The notes: generated from the sequence alone by a model not told the origin. Positions 45,468 to 54,001 are shown, counted from the first letter of the stretch. The stretch: DNA of 64,000 nucleotides from Saprospiraceae bacterium (GCA_016717265.1 JADKFX010000001.1:62001-126000), one strand, 5' to 3'. Program-made: numbers and translations.

Positions 45468-45860
45468 ATGTTTACAGTAGAACAAATTGAACAAGCTCAT
45501 AAAAAAGTAAAATCAGGTGCTGACTTTCCAAAATATATCCAAGAAATCAAAAATTTCGGAGTGAAAGGTTTTGAAACTTGGGTTAAAGACAGCCATACAG
45601 AATATTTTGGCGAAAATAATTTCAGTACTAAATCAAAATCGAAGTATGATGAATTAGATATTTCCGATAATAGTAATAAAGAAAATTTTATTGTTCAACT
45701 TAAATTCCACCAACAAGGAAAAACTGACTATTTTACTTTTTGTATAGATTGTGCAGAAACGGGAATTGAAAAATGGGTTGTTAGACTTGACGAAATGACT
45801 TGTATTTATTACGACAAAAAAGGAAATGAAATTTTGGTTGAAGAAATTCCCCAATTGTAA
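45468..45860 (+). CDS. DUF1398-family protein
   Basis: 130 residues from the ATG at 45468 (upstream codons lie in attC36). FTVEQIEQAHKKVKSGADFP, KYIQEIKNFGVKGFETWVKD and CIDCAETGIEKWVVRLDEMT correspond to the DUF1398 (YbcV-like) family of unknown function. First gene of a three-gene cassette. No signal peptide. Confidence 0.85.
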   Translation: MFTVEQIEQAHKKVKSGADFPKYIQEIKNFGVKGFETWVKDSHTEYFGENNFSTKSKSKYDELDISDNSNKENFIVQLKFHQQGKTDYFTFCIDCAETGIEKWVVRLDEMTCIYYDKKGNEILVEEIPQL

Positions 45861-45895
45861 TAAATTCGTCTAACAATTATAAAAAATAATTTTCA

Positions 45896-46345
45896 ATGAC
45901 AAATAACAAAGTTACACTTCAAAGAGTTTTTACTGCACCAAAAGAAAAAGTCTTCAAGGCATTTACCGATGCTGATGCTATGGCTTCTTGGCTTCCACCT
46001 TACGGTTTTGTTTGCAAAATTCATAGTATGGACGCAAAAGTTGGCGGTAAATACAAAATGTCTTTTACTAATTTTGGTACAGGTAGCAGCCATACATTTG
46101 GTGGTGAATATTTAGAAATTATACCAAATGAATTTCTTAAATATACAGATGAATTTGACGACCCAAATTTGCCAGGACAAATGATTACAACCATTGAGTT
46201 GAAAAGCGTATTATGTGGCACAGAACTTATTGCAACCCAAGAATGCATTCCTGATGCTATTCCAACAGAAATGTGTTATTTAGGATGGCAAGAAAGTTTA
46301 GAGAAATTAAAAAAATTAGTTGAACCAAATATTCCTGACGTTTAA
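45896..46345 (+). CDS. SRPBCC (AHSA1-like) domain protein
   Basis: 149 residues. TLQRVFTAPKEKVFKAFTDA, ASWLPPYGFVCKIHSMDAKV, GGKYKMSFTNFGTGSSHTFG and CYLGWQESLEKLKKLVEP are the usual AHSA1-like blocks. Second gene of the cassette, followed at 48 bp by a VOC/PhnB-like gene, a common pairing. Confidence 0.88.
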   Translation: MTNNKVTLQRVFTAPKEKVFKAFTDADAMASWLPPYGFVCKIHSMDAKVGGKYKMSFTNFGTGSSHTFGGEYLEIIPNEFLKYTDEFDDPNLPGQMITTIELKSVLCGTELIATQECIPDAIPTEMCYLGWQESLEKLKKLVEPNIPDV

Positions 46346-46393
46346 CATAGAAAATAAATCAGAAAAACAAATTAACAATTAAAATTTATAAAA

Positions 46394-46840
46394 ATGGCAC
46401 AAATAAATCCTTACATTCATTTTAACGGCAATGCCGAAGAAGCTTTTTTATTTTACAAATCAGTTTTTGGTGGAGAATTTGCAATGATAATGCGTTTCAA
46501 AGATTTAGAAATACAAGGAAGTATTGCAAATGAAAATGAAGCCAATAAAATTATGCATATTGCTTTGCCAATTGGCAAACACGACATACTTATGGGAAGT
46601 GATACACCAGAAGCATTAGGTGTACACAATTTAAACGAAACAAGAAGTAAAATCTCAATCAGTGCTGAAAGTAAAGAAGAAGCAGACAACCTTTATAACA
46701 GACTTTCGGTAGATGGACAAATTGAAATGCCAATAGCCGATAGTCCTTGGGGTTCATATTTTGCGATGTTTAGAGATAAATATGGAATTGAATGGATGAT
46801 TGACTTTGACCCAAAATACAAAGGAGAAATTTCAAAATAA
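46394..46840 (+). CDS. VOC-family (PhnB-like) protein
   Basis: 148 residues. INPYIHFNGNAEEAFLFYKS, VFGGEFAMIMRFKD, ISAESKEEADNLYNRLSVDG and WGSYFAMFRDKYGIEWMIDF are the PhnB-like glyoxalase/VOC fold. No metal-site assignment is made. Third gene of its cassette. Confidence 0.9.
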   Translation: MAQINPYIHFNGNAEEAFLFYKSVFGGEFAMIMRFKDLEIQGSIANENEANKIMHIALPIGKHDILMGSDTPEALGVHNLNETRSKISISAESKEEADNLYNRLSVDGQIEMPIADSPWGSYFAMFRDKYGIEWMIDFDPKYKGEISK

Positions 46841-46851
46841 AAACAACGAAC

Positions 46852-46982
46852 GGCTAACAGCAGTTTGGCAGAAGCTGGGCTTCAGTGCTAAATTGAACAT
46901 TTGGAATTCTAATGAACATTGTGCTAAATTTGAACATTCGTACATTTAATCCCAGCCTTCGCCAAGCTGCAAATCGTTGGCT
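46852..46982 (+). repeat. attC37 (family B)
   Basis: Left core GGCTAAC (CGGCTAAC, one mismatch to the attC36 complement). Right core GTTGGCT. The centre is nearly the same as attC8. Confidence 0.91.
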
Positions 46983-47006
46983 GTCATTACAAAAAAATTA
47001 GGAAGC

Positions 47007-47507
47007 ATGAAAAATTTAAATAAAATAATCCTATTTGTTATATCTGCTCAATTAATTTTTAGTGCTATTAGTATTGGCCAAAAGATAAATTTGATAACTA
47101 AAATTCGTGATTCTACAAAAGTCCAATCCAGTAAAATTCCATCCTTACCAATCTTATACTTTATTGATCAAAACAATAATGACATTTATGAAAGTCTTCA
47201 ATTAAAAGAAGAGCTAATACCTTTTATTGGTTATAAAGCATTTATAAGAAAATTAATATCGACAATTAGATATCCAACCTTAGCTAAGGAATCAGGAATA
47301 GAGGGAAATGTAATTTTAGAAATATTTGTTGATGAGTTAGGAAATATTGCTAAAGTAAATATAAACCAAAGTGTTTCTAAAGAATGTGATGAAGAAGCTC
47401 GAAAAAGGTTTATTGATGCAGCTATTAATGGATATGCTCAACTAATAATTGATTCGAAGCCCGTAAAATATAAGATGCACTTCCCGATTAAATTTAAACT
47501 GAATTAA
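47007..47507 (+). CDS. Secreted protein with TonB C-terminal domain
   Basis: 166 residues. The ATG at 47007 starts a signal or anchor (MKNLNKIILFVISAQLIFSA). The last 90 residues (IRYPTLAKESGIEGNVILEI, FVDELGNIAKVNINQSVS, YKMHFPIKFKLN) match the TonB C-terminal domain. It lacks the Pro-rich linker of TonB proper, so it may not energise receptors. Single-gene cassette. Confidence 0.83.
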   Translation: MKNLNKIILFVISAQLIFSAISIGQKINLITKIRDSTKVQSSKIPSLPILYFIDQNNNDIYESLQLKEELIPFIGYKAFIRKLISTIRYPTLAKESGIEGNVILEIFVDELGNIAKVNINQSVSKECDEEARKRFIDAAINGYAQLIIDSKPVKYKMHFPIKFKLN

Positions 47508-47517
47508 AAAAAACGAC

Positions 47518-47614
47518 CGCCAACACTAGCTTGACACAATGCCGCCAAAATTATTCATATTTGCCATCAACCATACGTTAAGGTGGTGCAGCGTCTATGC
47601 CAAATCCGTTAGCT
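47518..47614 (+). repeat. attC38 (family A, internally deleted)
   Basis: Left core CGCCAAC (GACCGCCAAC, one mismatch to the attC37 complement). The right arm GTGGTGCAGCGTCTATGCC and right core GTTAGCT are good. The left arm is eroded and about 40 bp of the centre is missing. Confidence 0.78.
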
Positions 47615-47673
47615 CGCATGCAAAACATTTGTAAAGTCATGCTGTTATTATTACCTTAGCAAAAAATAAAGAG

Positions 47674-47859
47674 ATGACAATAAAAAAACAAAAACTCATC
47701 GAAACATTCCAAGCTCTTCCTGAAGATGTTACGTTAGATCAAATATTAGATCATATTATGCTAATGGACAAAATTGAAGAAGGCCTTAGACAGTCTGACT
47801 CAAGAAATGTAATCCCTGATGAAGAATTAGAAAAACACCTTCCTAAATGGTTCGTTTAA
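47674..47859 (+). CDS. Small antitoxin of RelE/ParE pair
   Basis: 61 residues (LIETFQALPEDVTLDQILDH, IMLMDKIEEGLRQ, acidic tail). Overlaps the toxin by 13 bp. Same layout as the antitoxin at 32554. Confidence 0.8.
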   Translation: MTIKKQKLIETFQALPEDVTLDQILDHIMLMDKIEEGLRQSDSRNVIPDEELEKHLPKWFV

Positions 47860-48134
47860 ATTGGACACCACGATCACTCAAAGATTTAGATTCCATTGCT
47901 GAATACATTTCAGAAGATTCTGTAAAGTATGCTATAATTCAAGTTAGACGAATTAGAAATAAAGCTAAAATAATAAAAGATCATATATATATTGGAAGAC
48001 CAGTACCAGAGTACAATGAACCTGCAATAAGAGAAATCATTATGGGAAATTATAGGATCATTTATAAGATATTTTCAACAAAGGAAATTGATATTTTAAC
48101 AGTGCATCATTCATCAAGAATGCTCAAACTCTAA
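47847..48134 (+). CDS. RelE/ParE-family toxin
   Basis: 95 residues. LNWTPRSLKDLDSIAEYISE, then PVPEYNEPAIREIIMGNYRI and IYKIFSTKEIDILTVHHSSR is the plasmid-stabilisation/ParE pattern. Intact and close to the toxin at 32721. Confidence 0.9.
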   Translation: MVRLNWTPRSLKDLDSIAEYISEDSVKYAIIQVRRIRNKAKIIKDHIYIGRPVPEYNEPAIREIIMGNYRIIYKIFSTKEIDILTVHHSSRMLKL

Positions 48135-48153
48135 ATCAAAGTAAAAGCACGCA

Positions 48154-48287
48154 AACTAACACGGCATAGACGCTACACCGACGTGCATCCTTTATCATTC
48201 ACTCTTAATTTTTTTTCGGTAATGAATAACTTATTTCTTAATTTTGGCTGCTAGATAATTGGCGGTGCTGCGTCTATGCCAAATCCG
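48154..48287 (+). repeat. attC39 (family A), split by the IS at its right core
   Basis: Left core AACTAAC, left arm GGCATAGACGCTACACCGAC, right arm GGCGGTGCTGCGTCTATGCC, loop TAATTTTG. The right core's G is at 48287 and its continuation TTGGCGGC is found after the IS at 50031. Removing the IS (and one CG) restores AAATCCGTTGGCGGC. Confidence 0.85.
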
Positions 48288-48367
48288 TCAGGCTGTGAAA
48301 AAACTAGCTGAAAAATAATTAGTAAAACTCTTTGGTATATTATTAATGATTCGCATTTTTATATACT

Positions 48368-49954
48368 ATGAATCATGTAACTGGCTTACCACGATTACAA
48401 ATGCAAATGTGTTCACTTGAGGATAATATTGATCAAGAAAACCCTGTGCGATTTGTTCCTGCCCGACTGCAGGCGGGGATCTATTTGTTGAACAATTAGA
48501 TTTATTAAAACTTGGCTTTGATGTTAATACTTTAAAGAATGTAGGACGTCCAAGTTTTGAATCTTCTACTCTATTAAAAATTTATTTGTATGGCTATCTA
48601 AATGGATTGAGAAGTAGTCGTATGTTAGAAAGTAAATGTTGCCGCAACATTGAACTCCAATGGCTCACATTAAGATTGAGACCAAACTATCATACGATTG
48701 CTGATTTTAGAAAAACAATCCTAAAGCATTGAAAAGCGTGTTCAAATTGTTTGTTTCCTTTCTTAAAGATATTGATTTAATTGGTGGTCAGATTATTGCC
48801 ATTGATGGTACCAAATCCAGAGCCCACAATAGCAAAAAAAATAATTATAATCAGAAGAAAATTGATAGGCACTTAGCTTATATTGAAGAGAAAAGCAATG
48901 AATACTTAAATCAACTTGATCAAAACGATATATAAGAAGATTTAATTAAGGTTTTTAATATCCAGAAAAAGCTAAATAGACTGAAGCTGAATAAAATTAA
49001 ATACGAAGTACTTCAAGAACAACTTAATTCTTCAGAAGAACCACAAGTTAGTACTACAGATCCGGACGCAGGTGCACTACTTTTGCTTGGTCAAGTTGTT
49101 GAAGTGGGTTACAATATACAAACAGCAGTAGATGACAAACATAAATTAGTTGTCGCAACACATACTATTAATCGAAATGATCGGAATGCGCTCACTGATA
49201 TTGCATTAGAAGCAAAAGAAAATTTAAATGCAGATAGCTTTGTTGCAATTTTAGATAAAGGATATCATAATGGCAGAGAAATTCAACAATGCGCAGATTC
49301 AGATATAATTACAATCGTTGCTCCTTCCACAATAGTCAATAGTAATGAACACGGAACCACTCCGGATTCTGTTGTTACACATTTTGCCTACAATCAAAAA
49401 AAGCGATAGTTATACCTGTCCTCAAGGGAAAATATTAAATACAACGGGTACCTGGCATAAAAAAACTAGAGATCGTAAAACAAGCTATAATTACAAAAAA
49501 TACAGAACACCAGAATGCAAATCATGCCCAGTAAAAAACTCTGCACAGGAAGAGCAAGCGGAGGTAGAGAAATAGAAAGAAGTGAATTTGCAGCTGCAGT
49601 AGAAGCAAATAATCAACGCTAAAAAAAAATGCTGCATTATATAGCAAGCGTCAAGAGATAAATGAACATATTTTCGGAACCATTAAAAGAAAATGGTGAT
49701 ATTATTACACCAACTTCACAGGACTTGAAAAAGTCAATGGAGAGCATAGTCTCATTAGGTTGGTATTTAACATAAAACGTTGCTTTACAATACTTGGAGT
49801 ACCAGCACCAACCGAGAAATTAAAAAATTGGAGTTCACCTTACAAAAAAGACTCTACTTTCATTCCAAAATGCCTTAATTTAAGACTTTTGGAGCTTTTA
49901 TTGTTTTGTAATACTATTAGGCAATTAAAAAAATACTACTCATATACTTTCTAA
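48368..49954 (+). pseudogene. IS1182-family transposase, multiply broken
   Basis: Starts MNHVTGLPRLQMQMCSLEDN. Breaks: a 20-bp insert at 48458-48477, a one-base loss near 48714, a TAA near 48933 (NDI then stop), a further shift near 49396-49405, and lesions at 49575-49760. Family blocks remain across the frames: GYLNGLRSSRMLESKCCRNI-like, DLIGGQIIAIDGTKSRAHNS, VEVGYNIQTAVDDKHKLVVA and FVAILDKGYHNG, which holds the DDE-type catalytic region. It cannot make active enzyme. Confidence 0.85.
48458..48477 (-). repeat. 20-bp palindromic element inside the transposase
   Basis: CCTGCCCGACTGCAGGCGGG on the plus strand. It falls between codons for RFV and DLFVEQLDLLKLGF, and deleting exactly these 20 bp restores the reading frame. 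Reverse complement of the copy at 60807. Confidence 0.8.
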
Positions 49955-50110
49955 AATTGCGTTACTTGAACTTATTCAAAGTGCTTTTTGGAATTATGAA
50001 TAAAATTGTTGGTATTTTCACACTCTGACGTTGGCGGCGGTATTTTTAGACCGGCAGTATTTCGATTAAACCCTTTGACATTTTGAACGCTTACCATGAC
50101 ATTAAAAAAT

Positions 50111-51364
50111 ATGAAAACAGAAATACTTATCTTTTCAGTAACTTTCTTTGTACTAATCGTCAAATTAAACGGACAGTATTGCACGAATGACTCTCGCTAT
50201 ACCGAAGTACAATATTTCGATTCCACAGAAATTTCAATTGGAGCAAATATTCAATTCGGTACTGCCTTAGACCACTTGGGAAACCCTTATATTTTGAGAA
50301 TGGATCTTTACTATCCAAATCTTACAATTGACCCTGCTCCTAAACGTCCATTTGTTATGCTGTTTCACGGTGGTGGATTTTCATCTGGCGATAAGCAATC
50401 AGGTGACATAAAAGATTTATGTATTCACATGGCTATGAGAGGTTTCGTTTGTGCCACAGTAAATTATCGGCTGGGTTATGACTTTTCTGAATACGGTCAG
50501 TACAAAGCAAGATACAGAGCTATTCAAGATGGACATACTGCAATGCGATATATCGTTAACAATGCAAATGCTGTTAGAATTGATACCAATTGGCTATTTG
50601 TAGGAGGACAAAGTGCAGGCTCTTTACTTGCTTTAGGCATGGTGTATGCAGATCAATCTGAATTTGACAGCGTTTCTCTTTTATATAACGCAACAGCTAC
50701 AAGTGTTGAATTAGGAAGCCTTAGTACTTCAGGAAATAATTTAACTAATTCGTATTCAATTAAAGGCATCTTTAATAATTGGGGAGGTGTAAATGCAACA
50801 GAAATAGATATCGAAGAGATGATTCCTACTGTTGCATTCCATGGAGAACTAGACACTACAGTATTAATTGACGCTGATAATTCCTTTTTACATTATACTC
50901 TAAATGGTTCACGAACTATACATAATGACTTAATAGCTAAAAGTGCTTGTAGCGATATAACAATAGACACAACAGGCGGACACGGAATTTACAGAAACGC
51001 TAGTAGTGTATTTAGAGCAAGTAGAGCAAGTTGCTTTTTTAAAAGTGTTTTTTGTAACAATTGTTCAAACTTTTACACGACAGACTCGATTCCATCAAAT
51101 TGTTCATCACTTGTAAATATAAACGAGTATAATCTCAACTCAAATATTTTAGTGTATCCTAATCCTTTTGAAAACTCATTTAAAATTGAGGGTGTTGCAG
51201 GATCTTTCAATTTAACAATTTACAACTGCTACGGACAGTTGTTATACAAGGACAAAAATAATAGTGGAAACATTCAGGTTGATTTAATTCCCGGGGTTTA
51301 CTTTCTGACCATAAGGCAACTTCAATCAAACAAATCAATCACGACGAAACTTATAAAAAATTAA
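50111..51364 (+). CDS. Secreted carboxylesterase-like alpha/beta hydrolase with T9SS domain
   Basis: 417 residues from the ATG at 50111, which starts a signal peptide (MKTEILIFSVTFFVLIVKLN). PFVMLFHGGGFSSGDKQ is the HGGG oxyanion motif and FVGGQSAGSLLALG the nucleophile elbow (GQSAG). The catalytic His is probably TTGGHGIY. The C-terminal 75 residues (ILVYPNPFENSFKI, ITTKLIKN) form a type A T9SS sorting domain. First gene after the IS. Its own attC is lost. Confidence 0.88.
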   Translation: MKTEILIFSVTFFVLIVKLNGQYCTNDSRYTEVQYFDSTEISIGANIQFGTALDHLGNPYILRMDLYYPNLTIDPAPKRPFVMLFHGGGFSSGDKQSGDIKDLCIHMAMRGFVCATVNYRLGYDFSEYGQYKARYRAIQDGHTAMRYIVNNANAVRIDTNWLFVGGQSAGSLLALGMVYADQSEFDSVSLLYNATATSVELGSLSTSGNNLTNSYSIKGIFNNWGGVNATEIDIEEMIPTVAFHGELDTTVLIDADNSFLHYTLNGSRTIHNDLIAKSACSDITIDTTGGHGIYRNASSVFRASRASCFFKSVFCNNCSNFYTTDSIPSNCSSLVNINEYNLNSNILVYPNPFENSFKIEGVAGSFNLTIYNCYGQLLYKDKNNSGNIQVDLIPGVYFLTIRQLQSNKSITTKLIKN

Positions 51365-51472
51365 CTGCTTAAAACAACATCTAAATTCAATTTGGGCATT
51401 CGGCTTTGGCATTTGCTGTTTAATTAATGAAATAAAAAGTAATTTTGTTTTGGACTAATCAAATGAGAGAAC

Positions 51473-51616
51473 GTTCTTATATTGGATACCATCCTATCAC
51501 AAGCTCAAAAGGCTTACCGAACGGTATAGTATAATATAAGAACGGGAGCAAAGATAAGCGTGTTAGAAAATCTTAATGCTTAAGAGGTTTGACTATCTTA
51601 ATCTGCTCCCGTTCTT
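51473..51616 (+). other. Two overlapping stem-loops, possible structured RNA or attenuator
   Basis: Hairpin 1 pairs GTTCTTATATT (51473-51483) with AATATAAGAAC (51533-51543), with an inner ATACC/GGTAT stem. Hairpin 2 pairs AAGAACGGGAGCA (51538-51550) with TGCTCCCGTTCTT (51604-51616) and AAGATA with TATCTT inside. A T-rich tail follows. They share AAGAAC, so they exclude each other. No gene is seen in 51365-51660. Confidence 0.55.
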
Positions 51617-51663
51617 TCTATTTATTTTATCTTTACATTAGAGTAAATTTAATTAAAATGTAA

Positions 51664-51797
51664 ACATAGGACGGGTTTGGCAAAAGTGGCGGTTCTGTGC
51701 TCCGCAGACACATTTGTGGTTAATCAAACTTTGTTCTCCGCATCAACATTTATGGTGAAAATCGCCACCACCGCCATGCCCGAAAATAACGCTATAG
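51664..51797 (+). repeat. attC40 (family B, degenerate cores)
   Basis: Arms CGGGTTTGGCAAAAGTGGCG and CGCCACCACCGCCATGCCCG are well kept, but the left core has lost AAC (ACATAGG) and the right core reads GCTATAG. Probably inactive. Confidence 0.78.
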
Positions 51798-51858
51798 AAG
51801 ACTTCTAATAAATGAACTAAATTAAAAAAATCGTGTTGTTCATTCGGACAACTTGTTA

Positions 51859-51866
51859 TATCTTTG
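51859..51866 (+). promoter_or_regulatory. -7 box of HigBA-like cassette
   Basis: TATCTTTG, 7 bp before the toxin ATG at 51873. TTG at 51836-51838 is at -33 spacing. Confidence 0.5.
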
Positions 51867-51872
51867 TTTCTA

Positions 51873-52217
51873 ATGAGCGATATCAAGGTTCGAACGATAT
51901 TCATATTCAAAGAATACCTTTCCGACTACTTTAAAAAACAAAGCTTGAAAGTCAAAGAAAAGATTATCTTGACTTTCTGATTAATTGAACAAATTGAACA
52001 CGTTCCAGAAGAATTCTTAAAGCATCTTGAAGGAACTGATGACTTGTATGAAATTAAAATTAAACAAGGAGGCAACAGTTTTAGAATATTATGCTTTTTT
52101 AATAAGGGCAGATTCATAGTTATAGGCAATGGCTTCCAAAAAAAATCACAAAAGACTCCTAAAAATGAAATAAGTAAAGCATATAAAATTAGAGAAGAAT
52201 ATGAAAAAGAAAAGTAA
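51873..52217 (+). pseudogene. HigB/Gp49-like RelE-superfamily toxin with in-frame TGA
   Basis: A 115-codon frame from the ATG at 51873 (SDIKVRTIFIFKEYLSDYFK) is stopped by TGA at 51978-51980. After it the same frame continues with LIEQIEHVPEEFLKHLEGTD, DLYEIKIKQGGNSFRILCFF and NGFQKKSQKTPKNEISKAYK, the HigB-like signature. The stop sits where relatives have Arg, so a CGA to TGA transition is likely. Confidence 0.85.
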
Positions 52218-52503
52218 TGTAAAGACTTTAGATCAATTTGTAAACGAACAATTTGGAAAAAAAGGAACCACAATACGAGACAAACACGACAAGGGTTATG
52301 AATCTTTCAAGCTTGGCATATTATTACAACAGGCGAGATTAGAAAAAGGACTTACTCAAGAAGAATTAGCTGATCGATGTGGCACAAACAAAGGTTATAT
52401 ATCTAAAATAGAAAATGATATCAAAGAGGTTCGTATTTCTACTTTGCAGAAGATAGTTGAATTGGGCTTAGGTGGACAACTTAAACTTTCAATCAAACTA
52501 TAA
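52201..52503 (+). CDS. HigA-type XRE-family antitoxin
   Basis: 100 residues. LGILLQQARLEKGLTQEELA, then DRCGTNKGYISKIENDIKEV is a Cro/CI helix-turn-helix. Toxin-before-antitoxin order with a 17-bp overlap fits higBA. It stays open although the toxin is broken, so it may now act only as a regulator. Confidence 0.92.
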   Translation: MKKKSNVKTLDQFVNEQFGKKGTTIRDKHDKGYESFKLGILLQQARLEKGLTQEELADRCGTNKGYISKIENDIKEVRISTLQKIVELGLGGQLKLSIKL

Positions 52504-52524
52504 AAATGAAACGCTTCGAAGCTA

Positions 52525-52584
52525 CTATAACATGGTATAAAGACAAGCACTAACGCGCCAGCGAGTATACCTTAAAAGTCAGCT
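52525..52584 (+). repeat. attC41 remnant
   Basis: Left core CTATAAC, left arm ATGGTATA, right arm GAGTATACC, right core GTCAGCT. About 60 bp in all, so most of the centre is gone. AGCTAAC at 53345 complements its right core with one mismatch. Confidence 0.55.
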
Positions 52585-52593
52585 AACATTTTG

Positions 52594-53040
52594 ATGAAAC
52601 TAAAAGACATACTACCAAAATATCAAAAGTATCTTCTGGGAATTGCTCTTTTAATATCATCTATAGCAGTTTCAATAAGGTCAAATGATGGAAAAATTAA
52701 TTTGGTATTACACCAATACCCAACTCTTATCTTTTTTATGATAGTAATTAGCTCTTTCTTAGTTACAATCTACTTTCAAATAAATAAAAGGAAAATTTCT
52801 AGCCTTTCGAATGAAATTAAGGAGCAGTCCAAAATTAAAAGTGAAGGATTTGATGCTCTACTTAATGGATTGACGGAGAGACAAAGGGAAGTGTATGACT
52901 TGATTATTTCGGGAAAGACAAATAAAGAAATACTGACTGAGCTATTTATCGAGCAAAGCACGCTGAAGTCACACATTAATCAAATTTATGGGAAACTGAA
53001 TATCAAAAGCAGGAGTGAATTGAAGTCAAAATTAAAATAA
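52594..53040 (+). CDS. Membrane-anchored LuxR-type helix-turn-helix protein
   Basis: 148 residues. Two membrane helices (YLLGIALLISSIAVSI; YPTLIFFMIVISSFLVTIYF), then a coiled linker. The GerE/LuxR domain LLNGLTERQREVYDLIISGK, TNKEILTELFIEQSTLKSHI then NQIYGKLNIKSRSELKSKL completes it. Membrane-bound LuxR-like regulators of this short form occur in Bacteroidota. A TTG at 52591 is the alternative start. Confidence 0.85.
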   Translation: MKLKDILPKYQKYLLGIALLISSIAVSIRSNDGKINLVLHQYPTLIFFMIVISSFLVTIYFQINKRKISSLSNEIKEQSKIKSEGFDALLNGLTERQREVYDLIISGKTNKEILTELFIEQSTLKSHINQIYGKLNIKSRSELKSKLK

Positions 53041-53155
53041 TGATAATCAGCATTTTATAACAATATCAACCCTTTTTCAACCCGAGATTATTTGTTCTAA
53101 TTGATGTTCATAAGGATATTTGCGTATCATAAATTTTCACTAAAAATAAAAGTAT

Positions 53156-53350
53156 ATGAAAAGTAATTTATTGTACTTCGCAATGTTCCTGATGATTCTC
53201 TGTTTACCATTCAGAGGAAATGAAAACGAAGTTTGGTGGCTATGGGCAGATATGCTTTGGATACCGATGGTGTTCATATTTAGTTCATTGATGTGTGTAG
53301 GGCTTTACTTGTTCAAAAAAGAAGGGATTAATAAAACAAACGTTAGCTAA
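53156..53350 (+). CDS. Small membrane protein
   Basis: 64 residues with two hydrophobic segments (LLYFAMFLMILCLPF; LWIPMVFIFSSLMCVGLYLF) and a Trp-rich turn. Its stop codon lies in the left core of attC42. Shares the cassette with the LuxR-type gene, so it may be its partner or target. No family known. Confidence 0.65.
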   Translation: MKSNLLYFAMFLMILCLPFRGNENEVWWLWADMLWIPMVFIFSSLMCVGLYLFKKEGINKTNVS

Positions 53351-53479
53351 CATTAAGTCGTTTTTACAAAAGCCACGCCATGCAATAGGCATGAAGATCA
53401 AAAACTCCGATAAAAGATTAACAAAATTGGTTTTTGAATATGCGGTGTTCAGCGAGACCTGTGTATACGTGCGTAAGTA
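53345..53479 (+). repeat. attC42 remnant (family A)
   Basis: Left core AGCTAAC (TAGCTAAC complements the attC41 right core with one mismatch). Eroded arms (AGCCACGCCATGC and TGCGGTGTTCAGC) and a possible right core GTAAGTA. The following stretch 53480-53970 shows no gene or repeat that I can support. Confidence 0.5.
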
Positions 53480-53971
53480 TTAAATAAAACAAGAATTAGT
53501 CATTCCTATAATTGGAGAATCGAATATATTTCTAGCTTTTTAATATGGTTTCGCCATTCCAAAAGCCAATTATTCTTTTTAGATATGGTGATTTGCTTAA
53601 TGTATTTTTTATAGAATGTTACCATAACGTAGATTGTCTTTTTTGGGAGAACATTTGTTCTTTATGATATTGATGTCGATTAAAATTCCGTTGAAATAGA
53701 TTTTAGTCTTCCCAAGAATCACTGAATAATACAGAACGTACAACAGCTTATATTGGACAAAACAATAAAACAACAGAGACTTCTAAATGCATTTGATGTG
53801 AAATCCTATTTTGGGTGGCCTATCTATGGAAAACAAAAGCCAATGACATTTAGCTTAATAAAACCAGGTAAATGGATAAAGTCAAAATTAATTTTTACAA
53901 TCTGACTTTAATATGGAAAGTGAAAATACACTCTTAAATAAAATGAATTGGTCTGTCATATTTGGAGAAAA

Positions 53972-54001
53972 ATAAGAGGACACAAAATTGTGTCCTCTTA
54001 T
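53972..54001 (-). terminator. Strong hairpin terminator downstream of the minus-strand block
   Basis: A perfect 14-bp stem (ATAAGAGGACACAA and its complement) with a two-base loop. It lies 23 bp beyond the stop of the 923-residue gene and probably ends the minus-strand operon. Confidence 0.8.

Larger units (their letters stand above)
48288..50028 (+). mobile_element. Degenerate IS1182-like insertion sequence
   Basis: The ends are imperfect inverted repeats: left TCAGGCTGTGAAAAAACTAG, right (reverse complement) TCAGAGTGTGAAAATACCAA. CG on both sides (48286-48287, 50029-50030) may be a short target duplication. It contains one broken transposase gene. Family assignment rests on the transposase. 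Confidence 0.82.

Noticed and set aside
25884..51980. Stop-codon recoding to explain the in-frame TAA and TGA codons
   Set aside because: Genes across the window end normally at TAA and TGA, no selenocysteine-type element is seen, and the affected genes are toxins and other dispensable cassettes, so loss of function is the simpler reading.
53480..53970. Possible gene or RNA in the gap before the terminator
   Set aside because: No open frame of useful length, no promoter-gene pair and no repeat was convincing.
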